In this document: positions 9,801-17,544 of the stretch, one piece after another | Layout of the letters: each line of letters begins with the position of its first letter | Numbering within the stretch: position 1 is the first letter of the stretch | Assembly: GCA_024331125.1 (NCBI GenBank) | Contig: JANDJI010000001.1 | Coordinates: 94,001-158,000 of the forward strand | From: Nitrospira sp. | GTDB lineage: Bacteria; Nitrospirota; Nitrospiria; Nitrospirales; Nitrospiraceae | Reading direction: 5' to 3' | DNA length: 64,000 nt | Position numbers and translations under genes: made by a program | The notes under the pieces: model-generated | What the model was told of the DNA's origin: nothing | What the model saw: the letters and a program-made list of their open reading frames with translations, nothing else | Databases searched by the model: none

Positions 9801-9960
9801 TCGCGCCGGGGTAGTCGGCGTCGATCTGCACCACCGGCGGCGTGATTTCCGGAAACTGCGCGATCGGCAAAAACCGCATGGCCAGGAGCCCCATCACCAC
9901 GATCACGATGGAGACCACCGAGGCCGTAATCGGTCGATCGATGAACGTGTGCGAAATCAC
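6811..9960 (-). CDS. RND multidrug efflux permease, HAE1 family (AcrB/MexB-like)
   Basis: This 1049-residue protein is the full length of the AcrB family, with twelve membrane segments and two large periplasmic loops. The proton-relay aspartates sit in GIVVDDAIVVVENV of TM4, and the partner lysine is in LSAKNAILIVEFA of TM10. The N-terminus (FIDRPITASVVSIVIVVMGLLA) and FLPEEDQGYF are diagnostic of HAE1 pumps. It exchanges protons for hydrophobic or amphiphilic drugs, working with the adaptor upstream and the outer membrane factor downstream. The substrate range cannot be read. A long antisense frame covers it and is a composition shadow. Confidence 0.95.
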   Translation of the reverse strand: MISHTFIDRPITASVVSIVIVVMGLLAMRFLPIAQFPEITPPVVQIDADYPGASAEVAAEAVARPIEVTLPGVDNLLYFESTSSNDGHVSIKLTFEIGTDPDMAQVQTQNRQKLAEPQLPPEVVRQGISVKKLSPDLVIVIALKSTDPTHDAVYLSNYATLRLVDDLKRVKGVGDALVFGQQQYSMRIILNPILMARLDLTPSDIINTIREQNRDYPAGTIGREPAPKGTELTIPIITKGRLTDVKEFEELIVRALPDGSLVRLKDVARVELGAQSYALEGRWNSKPTTFILTFLAPGANALDTVRRTREQMDELAKHFPPGMSYDVPYDTTRFIEISIKEVVKTLGEAMMLVVLVVYLFLQSWRATVIPILAVPVSLIGTFIGLAALGFSINTITLFGMVLAIGIVVDDAIVVVENVERHMREDRLSPKEAAKRAMTEVTTPIISIVLVLVSVFVPVGFIGGVTGALYKEFAATIAISVTVSGFVALTLSPALCAVVLTHHPGERSWFWRFFDRVFGRAQQGYTWSVGKLVARPMLVMLTFGGLVALSVGLFQRLPQSFLPEEDQGYFIVVAQLPDGASRQRTDAVLERVERFFQAIPAVHSTDALSGQNFVFGTRGPNAATMFVPLVLWDERPEPQYHAKALVGAAYGEFAKIPEALLLAFNPPPIRGVGVVGGFSAQLQDPTGGDFKQFAAVAQQFVERAQQEPAIGRIGTNFRVSSPRLFAHVNRERAKALGIPISDIFDTLQAYFGTFYINDFVKFGRVYHVQTEADEEYRSTPQDLSKVYVRARNARGTYMVPLDTVVTTEFQSGPDPVNHFNGYNTALVLGAAAPGYSSGQALDALDRVAKEVLVPQGYAIDWSNISFQERRAGGQSGQVFAIGLLMVFLVLAAQFESWVVPFAVILAVPFAVFGALTAVWLRGFENDIYFQIGLVTLIGLSAKNAILIVEFANTRYEAGRPLIEAAIEGARLRFRPIIMTSMAFIFGMFPLVIAKGAGAASRQSIGTGVLGGMLSATFLAIFFVPLFYVLLKKLSGRRPRSAPSLSAERTS

Positions 9961-9963
9961 GGG

Positions 9964-11181
9964 TTACCCTTGTCCGGAGGCGGGAAGAGGCGCTTCGCCC
10001 GGTTGCGAATCCATGGGTACGGCTGGGGGTACGGCGGGGGGCACGGCAGGAAGCGCGGCGGGCACGGCCTTGACCGGCACGCCCGGCGCGATCCGCATCA
10101 TGCCGTTGACAACCACCCGATCACCGGCCTTCAACCCCTGATCGATCAACCACTGCGTCCCTTTCCAATCCGACGCCATGACCGGACGCATGTCGATTTT
10201 TTCTTCGCCGTTCACGACGAAGACGAATTGGCCCGCCGGACTGTGCAACACCGCCCGTTGCGGAATGAGAATGGCTTCGCTCTTGACGTCCCCCTTGAAA
10301 CGGACCTTGACGAACTGGCCCGGCAACAAGGTTCGATTGGGATTGGGGAACGTCATCCGGACCTCACGGGCCCCCGTTTCCGTCCGCAGGCCCGGCTCCA
10401 ACAGATCCAGCACGCCCTCTTCGGGATAGACGGTGTCGTCCATTAAGGTGAGCACCCCCCGCAATTTGTAGACGCCGGGGTGTTGAATGCGCTTCGCCTC
10501 GATATCGCGTTTTCGCTTCAGAATGAAGGTCTCCGGCACGCTGACGACGACGTACATCGGATCGACCTGATGAATGACGGTCAACAGATCGGTTTGCGCC
10601 GACACCAATCGCCCCTCGTAAAAGCGGCTCCGTTCGATCAGTCCGTTGATCGGCGCCGTAATCGACGTATTGTCCAGATCGAACTGCGCCTTGATGAGCT
10701 CGGCTTGCGCGGCTTGAAGCTGCGCCCTCGCGGCAAGCTCCTGCGCCACCGCGTCATCGACGTCTTTTTGGCTCACGGCCTGCTCCGCCAGCAACGGCCT
10801 GACGCGGGCAAGATCTTGCGTTGCTTGGACCAATCGCGCTTCCGCTTGCGCGATCTTGGCCTTGGCTGCCGCGGCGGCCGCTTGAAACGGCACCGGATCG
10901 ATTTGATACAGGCGGTCACCCTTTTTCACGTCGCGCCCTTCTCGATAGAGGACCGCTTTCAAAATGCCGGTCACCTGCGATCGGATCTCGACCGGTCGCG
11001 ACGCCTCCGCCTGGCCGATAAACTCGGGCTCGTCCGGAACGGGCTGCGTCGAGACCGTGATCACCTCGACCTGCGGAATATCCTGCGCCGGCATCGAGCC
11101 GGCTTCCTGCTTGCAACCGGCCGCAAACGCCAGCACACTCCCGACCAGAACGGCCATAACGGATGCGGACAGTGTGTTCAT
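9964..11181 (-). CDS. RND efflux periplasmic adaptor (MexA/AcrA family)
   Basis: This 405-residue membrane fusion protein has a lipoprotein signal with lipobox FAAGC (Cys about 23). It carries a split lipoyl domain (EIRSQVTGILKAVLYREG, later ITAPINGLIERSRF), a long alpha-hairpin between them, then beta-barrel and membrane-proximal domains (NPNRTLLPGQFVKVRF). The C-terminal 35 residues are low-complexity Ala/Val/Pro repeats. I chose the ATG at 11181; a GTG three codons upstream is possible, and neither has a strong ribosome-binding site. It is the first gene of the efflux operon, 120 bases after the hemerythrin-like gene. Confidence 0.93.
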   Translation of the reverse strand: MNTLSASVMAVLVGSVLAFAAGCKQEAGSMPAQDIPQVEVITVSTQPVPDEPEFIGQAEASRPVEIRSQVTGILKAVLYREGRDVKKGDRLYQIDPVPFQAAAAAAKAKIAQAEARLVQATQDLARVRPLLAEQAVSQKDVDDAVAQELAARAQLQAAQAELIKAQFDLDNTSITAPINGLIERSRFYEGRLVSAQTDLLTVIHQVDPMYVVVSVPETFILKRKRDIEAKRIQHPGVYKLRGVLTLMDDTVYPEEGVLDLLEPGLRTETGAREVRMTFPNPNRTLLPGQFVKVRFKGDVKSEAILIPQRAVLHSPAGQFVFVVNGEEKIDMRPVMASDWKGTQWLIDQGLKAGDRVVVNGMMRIAPGVPVKAVPAALPAVPPAVPPAVPMDSQPGEAPLPASGQG

Positions 11182-11272
11182 GGGTCTCACTCGTTCAATT
11201 TCCCGACAGACGGCGACTGGTCAGTTTACCCCTTTGGGTTCTTCGTTCTCCACTGTGCGACGACCGACGGAG

Positions 11273-11303
11273 GATGATCCCCGCCGATCATCGTTCGATC
11301 ATC
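11273..11303. promoter_or_regulatory. Clustered GATGATC/GATCATC half-sites before the efflux operon
   Basis: GATGATC (11273-11279) and GATCATC (11286-11292) form a 7-base inverted repeat with a 6-base spacer, and a second GATCATC follows at 11297-11303. The cluster straddles the 3' end of the hemerythrin-like gene and lies about 100 bases upstream of the RND adaptor start. It could be an operator for the efflux operon, but no regulator gene is next to it and the match could be chance. Confidence 0.2.
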
Positions 11304-11892
11304 ATTGTTTGAACCGATAACCGGCCTTTTCGACGGCGCGCCGTACGGTATTGATGACCGCTTCCGTATCGGAGTGGGGCATCACGGCGACGTCCGGAGC
11401 CGCCCGCAGTCCGGCCAGAATCTGTTCGGCTTCCGCGCCGGCCAACTCATCGCCCGTTGCGTACAATCCCTCCGGTCCTTCCTCGACCCCGTTATGCTCG
11501 GCCAGGATGTCGCGGAGCGTGCCGATCACCGAAGCCGTGGGCGTCGGCATGAGCAAGGACGCAATGGCGCCGTGATCGAGCCGGAGCTTGGGAGCCATGG
11601 GCCACGGACTTCCGCCCCGCCATCGCTGGATGGCCGGCAGCAGGATCTTTTCTTCCATGCCGATGTGCCGGAGAAGTCCTGCCCGGAATCGATCGTACGA
11701 TTCATGGTCCACCCGATCCGGATCGGCAACGGCCCTCTCAAGCAACCCGTCGAGCCGCCGGTGATCTTCCACGAGGTAGGTGGCAATAGGCCCCTTCTCT
11801 CTTCCGCCTTCCTCTTCCATCGGCCCCCTGCTCTTTTGTTGTCTCGTCTTCGTCTCTTCGTCACGAGCACCGCTGCCAGACAAAATTGACAT
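11302..11892 (-). CDS. Hemerythrin HHE cation-binding domain protein
   Basis: This is a 196-residue soluble protein with the HHE metal-ligand pattern. It shows LVEDHRRLDGLLERA, then FRAGLLRHIGMEEKILLPAI, then RLDHGAIASLL and LAEHNGVEEGPEGLY, giving alternating His and Glu ligands for a di-iron site in a four-helix bundle. Such proteins bind or sense O2, NO or iron. I took the ATG at 11892; the frame extends into the STAS gene only because of high GC content. It starts two bases after the STAS stop, so the two are coupled. The N-terminal 25 residues are charged and probably disordered. Confidence 0.85.
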   Translation of the reverse strand: MSILSGSGARDEETKTRQQKSRGPMEEEGGREKGPIATYLVEDHRRLDGLLERAVADPDRVDHESYDRFRAGLLRHIGMEEKILLPAIQRWRGGSPWPMAPKLRLDHGAIASLLMPTPTASVIGTLRDILAEHNGVEEGPEGLYATGDELAGAEAEQILAGLRAAPDVAVMPHSDTEAVINTVRRAVEKAGYRFKQ

Positions 11893-11894
11893 CC

Positions 11895-12182
11895 TCAATC
11901 CGCGTCGCGCTTTCCCGTGATCTCCTCCACGATGCACCGAGTCATACAACCGGAAGCGCGAAGCGTCGCTCCCTCGCGCCACAGTCGATCCAGCAATGTC
12001 TTTCCGGCGGCGTCGATGAACGTCACCCCCGCTAAATCGATCACGGCCGTCCGCTGCTGACTTGTGCTCAACCGGCGCCAATACATATCAAGTTCCTCCA
12101 CCCAAGGACCGGCCAGGCGTCCTTCAAGGACGAGAGAGATTGAGCTTTCCCCGGCACAATACCGTCCGGTGATCTTCAACAT
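11895..12182 (-). CDS. STAS-domain protein (anti-sigma factor antagonist-like)
   Basis: This is a 95-residue single-domain protein. RTAVIDLAGVTFIDAAGKTLLDRLWREGATLRASG matches the STAS core: a strand, the D-x-T/S-x-I-D loop and the following helix. The usual phosphorylatable Ser/Thr position is occupied by Ala (IDAAG), so phosphorylation control as in SpoIIAA is doubtful. The gene overlaps the end of a small frame upstream and sits two bases before the hemerythrin-like gene. It may act as a partner-switch or scaffold component; no kinase or sigma factor gene lies nearby. Confidence 0.75.
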   Translation of the reverse strand: MLKITGRYCAGESSISLVLEGRLAGPWVEELDMYWRRLSTSQQRTAVIDLAGVTFIDAAGKTLLDRLWREGATLRASGCMTRCIVEEITGKRDAD

Positions 12183-12298
12183 GCTCGCCCCACTTCGTTT
12201 CCATGTGCCAATCCAATCGACGCCGTTTCATCCATCATCATAACCGCCGGTGGAATACGTTTCAGATGCTTATTCAGAAGCGTCGCTGCCTTCGCCAT
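12176..12298 (-). CDS. Possible small protein (about 40 residues), unrecognised
   Basis: This short frame ends 7 bases inside the STAS gene start, an overlap typical of coupled genes. The ATG at 12298 has AGAGG upstream at normal spacing. The frame is open further upstream to a TAA near 12430, but only TTG or GTG starts occur there. The peptide (MAKAATLLNKHLKRIPPAVM, then MMDETASIGLAHG) has no family I recognise. The case for it is the spacing and the lack of an alternative gene; the case against is its length. The remainder of 12183-12575 holds only the inverted repeats at 12471-12497. Confidence 0.35.
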   Translation of the reverse strand: MAKAATLLNKHLKRIPPAVMMMDETASIGLAHGNEVGRAC

Positions 12299-12470
12299 AG
12301 CCGCATCCTCTTTCTCTCCCACACATTGAAGAACGGCAATTTGCGTTCCGGGCGACTTTTGCGGGCCAACGACGACCAAAGGATGTGAAGCACAACGAAA
12401 ATCCGGCGTTCTCGCTGGGAAGTCATAACATTAAGGGGGACACAGGGGGAGAGGACGACCGCCGAAATGA

Positions 12471-12497
12471 CGGCACGGTGCCGATCTATCGGCACCG
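12471..12497. repeat. Overlapping alternative inverted repeats (CGGCAC/GTGCCG/CGGCAC)
   Basis: Two mutually exclusive hairpins share a central arm. CGGCAC (12471-12476) pairs with GTGCCG (12478-12483), or CGGTGCCGAT (12476-12485) pairs perfectly with ATCGGCACCG (12488-12497) across a 2-base gap. No T-run follows on either strand. The site lies 80 bases past the 3' end of the sigma-54 activator gene and about 180 bases before the small frame at 12298. It could be an operator, an attenuator-like RNA switch, or a factor-dependent terminator. Confidence 0.5.
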
Positions 12498-12575
12498 AAA
12501 ACGATGAACGCCAAAGGGAATGCGTTTTCTTGGGCGAGACGCCGGAAACGCGCGAGGCGCAGGAGAGATTCCCTG

Positions 12576-14120
12576 TTAAGAAGGCCGTGAGATGCCGAGC
12601 TTCTTCATCTTGGATTGCAGAGTGGTCCGCTTCATCCCCAATCGCGCGGCGGCCCCGGCAGGCCCGCCGATCACCCAGTCAGCCGCCTCAAGAGCACGCC
12701 GGATGTGGTCCCGCTCGGCATCCTCCAAACTGGCGGGAGGCCGGATGCTCTCCGGCCCGGTCATCGCCAATTCCGCAAGCGGCACATAGAGGTCAGGCCC
12801 CTGGGAGAGAATGACGGCTCGTTCGATCAAATTCTCCAACTCCCGAATGTTGCCCGGCCAACTGTAGGCCGAAAGAGCTGTCATCGTCTCGGCTGGAATC
12901 GTTTCAATCCGTTTGTCCATCCGGCGAGCCAATTTCTGAGCAAAGTAGCGGACGAGCAAAGGAATGTCTCCCCGGCGATCACGCAGGGGCGGGAGCGTTA
13001 CCGGAAAGACGTTGAGGCGGTAATAGAGGTCGCTCCGGAACTGTTTCTCGGCAACCATGGTAGCCAGGTCCCGATTGGTCGCCGCCAAGAGCCGCACATT
13101 GACCTTGGTGGTCCTCGTGCTGCCGAGTCGTTCAAATTCCTGTTCTTGGAGAACCCGCAACAGTTTGGACTGCAAATCCAGGGGAATATCGCCGACCTCA
13201 TCTAAAAACAGCGTGCCGCCGTCGGCCAGCTCGAACCGGCCGATCTTTTGGTTGATCGCCCCGGTGAAGGCGCCCCGTTCATGGCCGAACAATTCACTCT
13301 CCAGCAGTCCTGATGGAATGGCCGCACAGTTCAATTTCACGAACGTCCGCTCCCGCCGTCCACTGAGATTGTGGATGGCACGGGCGATCAGTTCTTTGCC
13401 CGTCCCGGTCTCCCCGAGAATGAGCACGGTCGAGTCGGTCGGCGCGACGATTTCGACCTGTTTCAAGAGCCGTTTCAACACGGGGCTCTCCCCGATGATT
13501 TCTTCGAAGTTGTAATCGAGCCGAATTTCGTCCTCGAGGTACAGTTTCTCTTTCGCCAACTTGTCCTTGAGCTCGGCGATCTCCCGGAACGCCAGCACGT
13601 TCTCCACGGCGACGGCCACTTGTTTGGCGACCAGTAGCAGAAACTCGATGTCCGCTTCACTGTAGGCTTCCTTTTCCAGACTCAGAAACCCTATGGCGCC
13701 CAATCGCCGTCTCACCGTGGTCAGGGGAACGATGCAAAATGATCGGACCCCATCCTCCATCATGCAGTCCATCACGTTCTGCCATCGGCGTTCTTGAGAC
13801 ACATCGGCCACCAGGAGCGCCTGCTGCGTTTGCCACACAAGCCCGGCGGGATTGTCATCAACCGGCCCTTCATGGCCTCCGACAAGGTCGGCCGGTATGT
13901 TCGCCTGAATGGTCTGCAACCGCATGGTATTCTTCGCAGGATCGTGTAGAGAAAGCGCGACAAAATTGACTTGCACGACGCGGGGGAGATAGCGGGCAAG
14001 GTCGCGGCACAGCTCGTCGAGATCCCGCTGCGCCGCGATCGCCTGTGTCACTTCCAACAGGCCTTGGTACCGCTCGGCCAGCCCCTCGCAAGGAGAAGGC
14101 AATGTGCGTTTCATGGGCAT
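12576..14120 (-). CDS. Sigma-54-dependent transcriptional activator with N-terminal GAF domain (FhlA/NorR-like)
   Basis: This is a 514-residue enhancer-binding protein. Residues about 20-190 are a GAF sensor domain. Residues about 210-440 are the AAA+ domain, with Walker A GETGTGKE, the sigma-54 contact loop GAFTGA, Walker B LFLDEVGD and R-finger region LAATNRDL. A Fis-type helix-turn-helix lies at about 475-512 ([25 protein letters not shown]). It would bind upstream activator sites and drive RpoN promoters on a small-molecule or gas signal. There is no receiver domain, so it is not a classical response regulator. I found no clear -24/-12 site nearby, so its target is open. Confidence 0.93.
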   Translation of the reverse strand: MPMKRTLPSPCEGLAERYQGLLEVTQAIAAQRDLDELCRDLARYLPRVVQVNFVALSLHDPAKNTMRLQTIQANIPADLVGGHEGPVDDNPAGLVWQTQQALLVADVSQERRWQNVMDCMMEDGVRSFCIVPLTTVRRRLGAIGFLSLEKEAYSEADIEFLLLVAKQVAVAVENVLAFREIAELKDKLAKEKLYLEDEIRLDYNFEEIIGESPVLKRLLKQVEIVAPTDSTVLILGETGTGKELIARAIHNLSGRRERTFVKLNCAAIPSGLLESELFGHERGAFTGAINQKIGRFELADGGTLFLDEVGDIPLDLQSKLLRVLQEQEFERLGSTRTTKVNVRLLAATNRDLATMVAEKQFRSDLYYRLNVFPVTLPPLRDRRGDIPLLVRYFAQKLARRMDKRIETIPAETMTALSAYSWPGNIRELENLIERAVILSQGPDLYVPLAELAMTGPESIRPPASLEDAERDHIRRALEAADWVIGGPAGAAARLGMKRTTLQSKMKKLGISRPS

Positions 14121-14195
14121 GCAGTATGACGCACCATGCGGCGATGCCTCAAGGGGCAGATGGGCGATTGCCCGCGTCGCCGACCGCTCTGTCCG

Positions 14196-14432
14196 TCAGA
14201 GCGTCTGATGGGTGCCGTCGCAATAGGGAGGCGTCTTGGTCCGTTTGCACTGGCACAAGGCCACCTCTTTCTGTTCCGTCACCGTGAACTCCACCGGCTC
14301 AAACTCCGTCCCTTGGTGAGAGCCGTCGCAGAAGGGCTGGTCCCTCGACCGCCCGCACGAACACCAGTAGTAGGTTCCCGGCTCCAATGATCGAACGGCC
14401 GGTTCTTTGGCTGCGATGCGTGGTTGGGCCAT
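14196..14432 (-). CDS. CDGSH iron-sulfur domain protein (two domains)
   Basis: This is a 78-residue protein with two CDGSH-type [2Fe-2S] sites in tandem: C24, C26, C35, H39 (CDGSH) and C60, C62, C71, H75 (CDGTH). The 3-Cys-1-His ligation is the mitoNEET signature, and a tandem pair in one short chain is the usual bacterial form. The frame extends upstream, but the ATG at 14432 has a strong AGGAGG, so I chose it. It would be a small cytoplasmic electron or cluster carrier. It lies 17 bases after the VOC gene. Confidence 0.92.
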   Translation of the reverse strand: MAQPRIAAKEPAVRSLEPGTYYWCSCGRSRDQPFCDGSHQGTEFEPVEFTVTEQKEVALCQCKRTKTPPYCDGTHQTL

Positions 14433-14449
14433 ATTCGCTCCCTCCTGGT

Positions 14450-14896
14450 TTATAAGTGCAATGGTTTGATCGGCGACAGGACCGCCGCCGGGTTGTCTTT
14501 CCACAATGACTCGTCCGCGTCCACGTAGAGTTCCACTTCATTCCCATCCGGATCCCGAAGATAGAGGCTCTGGCTGACCGTATGGTCGCTCATTCCATCG
14601 ATGGGGATTCCGGCTGCTTCAAGCGCTCTCTTGGCCGCGCGTAACTCATCCAGACTGTCGCCGATTTTGATGCCGATATGATAGAGTCCGCGCCGGCGGC
14701 CGACCGGAGGACCAGGCGCCTCGCCGACCTGGATCAGCAGCAGTTCATGGTGCGTGCGCCCGGACGTGAGCGCCGCTGCCAGGCCATTGAAGATCCGCCC
14801 CACCTCCTTGAAGCCCAGCAGATCGCGATAGAAGGCCAGCGACCGTTCAAGGTCCTTCACATAGAACACGACATGACCGAGATAGTGGGCTTTCAT
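14450..14896 (-). CDS. VOC family protein (glyoxalase/extradiol dioxygenase fold)
   Basis: This 148-residue protein has two beta-alpha-beta-beta-beta modules. GHVVFYVKDLERSLAFYRDLLGF opens the first, with a metal-ligand His about residue 8. YHIGIKIGDSLDELRAAKRAL opens the second, and RDPDGNEVELYVD carries the terminal Glu ligand. It could be a glyoxalase, a dioxygenase or a resistance protein; the sequence does not decide. It sits in a minus-strand group of redox and stress genes (pirin, DsbA-like, CDGSH). Confidence 0.87.
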   Translation of the reverse strand: MKAHYLGHVVFYVKDLERSLAFYRDLLGFKEVGRIFNGLAAALTSGRTHHELLLIQVGEAPGPPVGRRRGLYHIGIKIGDSLDELRAAKRALEAAGIPIDGMSDHTVSQSLYLRDPDGNEVELYVDADESLWKDNPAAVLSPIKPLHL

Positions 14897-14935
14897 CGCG
14901 CATGCCGCCTCGTCATTGGAGCGGCCCCCCCATCT

Positions 14936-15646
14936 TCAATCATCAAGGCCCGTCCCACCCGACTCGCGCCGCAGGCTCAACGTGCCTGCCTCAACACCAC
15001 CCTTGCCGGCTTGTTTGCCAGCCGCGGCAACGGCGTCCGTCAACACTTCCACCGGCTGCGCTCCGGCCATTATCGACTCCCTGTTGATCACAAAACAGGG
15101 CACGGCCCTGATGCCCAGCCTGCGACCGACCGTTTCTTCTCGCCTCACCTCATCCACGCCTCCGTCACCGGTGAGAAAGGTCTCGACGTCGTTTTGGTCG
15201 AGCCCCGCCCGACCGGCTGCTCCGACCAGTGTCTCTCGGCTGCCGATGTGCCGGCCCTCCACGAAATAACAACGAAACAACTCCTCCACGACGGCATCCT
15301 GCCTGCTGAACCGGTCGGCATACCAAATGAGCCGATGGGCGGCCAGCGTATTCGGCGTGACCGTGATCCTGTCGAAGGCAAACTCAAGGTGCTCCTCGGC
15401 AGTTCGTACCTGTTCTTCCAGCCGGCGATAGGCCTCGCGGCTCCCGAACTTGGCTTCGAGATACGCCGTCCGGTCCATCCCTTCCTGTGTCATTCCCGGA
15501 TTCAACTGAAAAGGACGCCAGACGACCTTGGTCGCTATTGCACCGTCCAGGTGCCGTAACGCCCGCTCCAATCGCCGCTTTCCCACATAGCACCAGGGGC
15601 AGATCACGTCGGAATAGACTTCAATCAGGACCGAATGCTGCGTCAC
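14936..15646 (-). CDS. DsbA family oxidoreductase (FrnE/HCCA isomerase-like)
   Basis: This 236-residue thioredoxin-fold protein has an N-terminal active site CPWC (C16, C19) in VYSDVICPWCYVGKRRLERAL. The long helical insertion and GIRAVPCFVINRE (cis-proline loop) are as in FrnE and 2-hydroxychromene-2-carboxylate isomerase relatives. There is no signal peptide, so it is probably cytoplasmic. Its ATG overlaps the pirin stop (ATGA at 15643-15646). The role is likely thiol-disulfide chemistry in stress defence. Confidence 0.88.
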   Translation of the reverse strand: MTQHSVLIEVYSDVICPWCYVGKRRLERALRHLDGAIATKVVWRPFQLNPGMTQEGMDRTAYLEAKFGSREAYRRLEEQVRTAEEHLEFAFDRITVTPNTLAAHRLIWYADRFSRQDAVVEELFRCYFVEGRHIGSRETLVGAAGRAGLDQNDVETFLTGDGGVDEVRREETVGRRLGIRAVPCFVINRESIMAGAQPVEVLTDAVAAAGKQAGKGGVEAGTLSLRRESGGTGLDD

Positions 15647-16527
15647 AAGAGATGCCCCATTTTCCCACTCTGATAGTCATTCACGGCCTGCGCCAGCTCG
15701 GCTTTCGTGTTCATGACGAAGGGCCCGTAGCGGGCGATGGGCTCTTCGATCGGTTTGCCGCTCATAACCAGGAGCCGGCTGTGGTCACGACTTTCCACGA
15801 GCATCCGAGCACCGTCCCGTCCACAGACCACCAATTCGGCCTCTCCCGCCGCTTCAGCTCCATTGACTGACACGAGACCGGACAGCACAAACAGAGCGGC
15901 AGAATGACCGTCCGGCAACACCAGGTCCCATCGAGAACCGGCGGCAAGCTGAACATCGTACAATTCGATCGGCGTGAAGGTGCGGGCCGGGCCCCGGCGT
16001 CCTTCATAGGACCCGGCAATCACGCGGACGTGCCCGGAGCCCCGATCCAATTCAACAGTCGGAATGTCGTCCTTGAGAATCGTTTGGTAGTTTGGCGCCG
16101 TCATCTTGTGGACTCGCGGCACATTCACCCACAGTTGAATGGCGTGCAAGATCCCACCCTGTTTCGCCCAACTTCGCTCGTGCATTTCTTCATGGACGAC
16201 TCCCGAGCCGGCCGTCATCCACTGCACGTCGCCCGGCCCGATCACACCGGCGTGGCCCGCCGAGTCCCGGTGCGCCACGACTCCTTCGTACAGGATGGTC
16301 ACCGTCTCGAACCCCCGGTGCGGATGTTCGCCGACGCCGCGAGGCTGCTCCGTAGGATCAAAGTACTGCGGGCCGGCATAATCCAGCATCAGGAAGGGAT
16401 CGACAATCCGATCCAGGTCATTGCTCGGGAAAAGATTGCGCACGGGGAATCCATCGCCGACCATGTACGTCGAACCAGGCCGGTACAGACCCACCACGGT
16501 TTTGTACGTTGTCGTTTCGATGGTCAT
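15643..16527 (-). CDS. Pirin family protein
   Basis: This is a 294-residue bicupin. The N-terminal cupin holds the metal-binding pattern HPHRGFETVTILYEG with further His in VAHRDSAGH and a later Glu. MTAGSGVVHEEM is a pirin hallmark, and the C-terminal cupin is degenerate, as usual. Pirins bind iron or another metal and act as quercetinase-like enzymes or redox cofactors of regulators. A strong AGGAGG precedes the ATG at 16527. Its stop overlaps the start of the DsbA-like gene. Confidence 0.92.
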   Translation of the reverse strand: MTIETTTYKTVVGLYRPGSTYMVGDGFPVRNLFPSNDLDRIVDPFLMLDYAGPQYFDPTEQPRGVGEHPHRGFETVTILYEGVVAHRDSAGHAGVIGPGDVQWMTAGSGVVHEEMHERSWAKQGGILHAIQLWVNVPRVHKMTAPNYQTILKDDIPTVELDRGSGHVRVIAGSYEGRRGPARTFTPIELYDVQLAAGSRWDLVLPDGHSAALFVLSGLVSVNGAEAAGEAELVVCGRDGARMLVESRDHSRLLVMSGKPIEEPIARYGPFVMNTKAELAQAVNDYQSGKMGHLL

Positions 16528-16563
16528 GATCGCCTCCTTTCCCGCATCAAGAGTACACGGGGC

Positions 16564-17421
16564 TCACACCATGTTCCGCAACGCCTCCCGCAAGGTCACG
16601 GCACCTCGTACCACCTCGGCCGGCCTTTCGTAGCCGATAGCGCCCTTCGCAAAGGATGTGTACATTTCCTCGAACAGCCGCGCCGCTTCGTTCGAAAACC
16701 CAAACGACGTGAACGCCGGCACTACCGAACTCAAGAGTTCGAGCCTCGCTGTCACAGTCTTGCCCAAAAGTTCACTTAAGAACGCAGCCACCTCATTGGG
16801 ACTATAATCTTCCGGCCCGGCCAGTTCGAGCACCTTTTTGCCTGTCCCCCCGGCCAGCAGTTGTTCCGCCGCGACGCGACCGATGTCTTGAGTCGAAATC
16901 ATGGGGATCTTGATGGCAGGCTCGATAAAAGTGGGCAAGATCCCTTGAGCCTTGGCGAGGCCGATACCAGGCGCCCAGTTGTCCATGAAATAGCAGGGCC
17001 GCAAGATCGTGATGTTCTGCACTACGGCGCTCATTCGCTGTTCTCCATAACGGGCGGCGCGAATGGGGCCGGTCCCCTCGGCGATGTGGGCGCCGACAGA
17101 TGAAAGAAAGACGACGTGAGGCTTGCCGCTCGCGGCCAGAGCTTCCGCCGCCAGATCCATCGTGCGCCGCTGCTCCTCGAGCCACGTTTGCGCCTGGTAA
17201 TTCGGAGGCACCAACAGATACACGCCCCTCGCCCCTTCAAACGCCTTGGCCATGGCCTTGACATCCTGGTAGGCTGCCACCGCCACATCCGCTCCTTTGG
17301 CCTTCCAGACAACGCCCTTGTCAGCCGACCGCACCACCACGCGAACCGACTGTCCACGGCGCAACAACGTCTCCGCAGCCGCCGAACCGGTATGACCCGT
17401 TGCTCCAACAACGACGAACAT
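16564..17421 (-). CDS. NmrA-family NAD(P)-binding oxidoreductase
   Basis: This 285-residue protein begins with a dinucleotide loop GATGHTGS at 6-13 and matches the NmrA/QOR2-like group, whose members reduce quinones or sense NADP. An Arg-containing VRVVVRSADKG segment after beta-2 suggests NADP. It has an AGGGAGGA ribosome-binding site and a long leader of about 115 bases. The promoter at 17545-17572 has an inverted repeat in its spacer, so expression is probably repressed until an inducer appears. It differs clearly from the NmrA gene at 2324. Confidence 0.87.
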   Translation of the reverse strand: MFVVVGATGHTGSAAAETLLRRGQSVRVVVRSADKGVVWKAKGADVAVAAYQDVKAMAKAFEGARGVYLLVPPNYQAQTWLEEQRRTMDLAAEALAASGKPHVVFLSSVGAHIAEGTGPIRAARYGEQRMSAVVQNITILRPCYFMDNWAPGIGLAKAQGILPTFIEPAIKIPMISTQDIGRVAAEQLLAGGTGKKVLELAGPEDYSPNEVAAFLSELLGKTVTARLELLSSVVPAFTSFGFSNEAARLFEEMYTSFAKGAIGYERPAEVVRGAVTLREALRNMV

Positions 17422-17450
17422 CGTGCGTCCTCCCTTCTGTATCGGTGATT

Positions 17451-17471
17451 CGGTCGGCTTCGCGCCGACCG
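17451..17471 (-). promoter_or_regulatory. Hairpin in the 5' leader of the NmrA gene
   Basis: CGGTCGGC (17451-17458) pairs perfectly with GCCGACCG (17464-17471) around a 5-base loop. It sits between the promoter and the Shine-Dalgarno of the gene starting at 17421. It may stabilise the leader or affect translation. It has no T-run, so it is not a simple terminator. Confidence 0.4.
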
Positions 17472-17544
17472 GCCCGCATTAAATGGAACCATGCCGGGTC
17501 ATGCTACACCTTAATAGGCGGCAGACCAACTGGGCGAGGTCAAT

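Noticed and set aside
10018-10066. Repeated GGGG/ACGGC units
   Set aside because: They encode the Pro/Ala/Val-rich tail of the efflux adaptor and need no separate repeat element.
8155-10446. A 763-residue plus-strand open frame
   Set aside because: It is antisense to the RND pump and adaptor, which have full family motifs. It is His/Arg/Asp-rich shadow sequence from high GC third positions.
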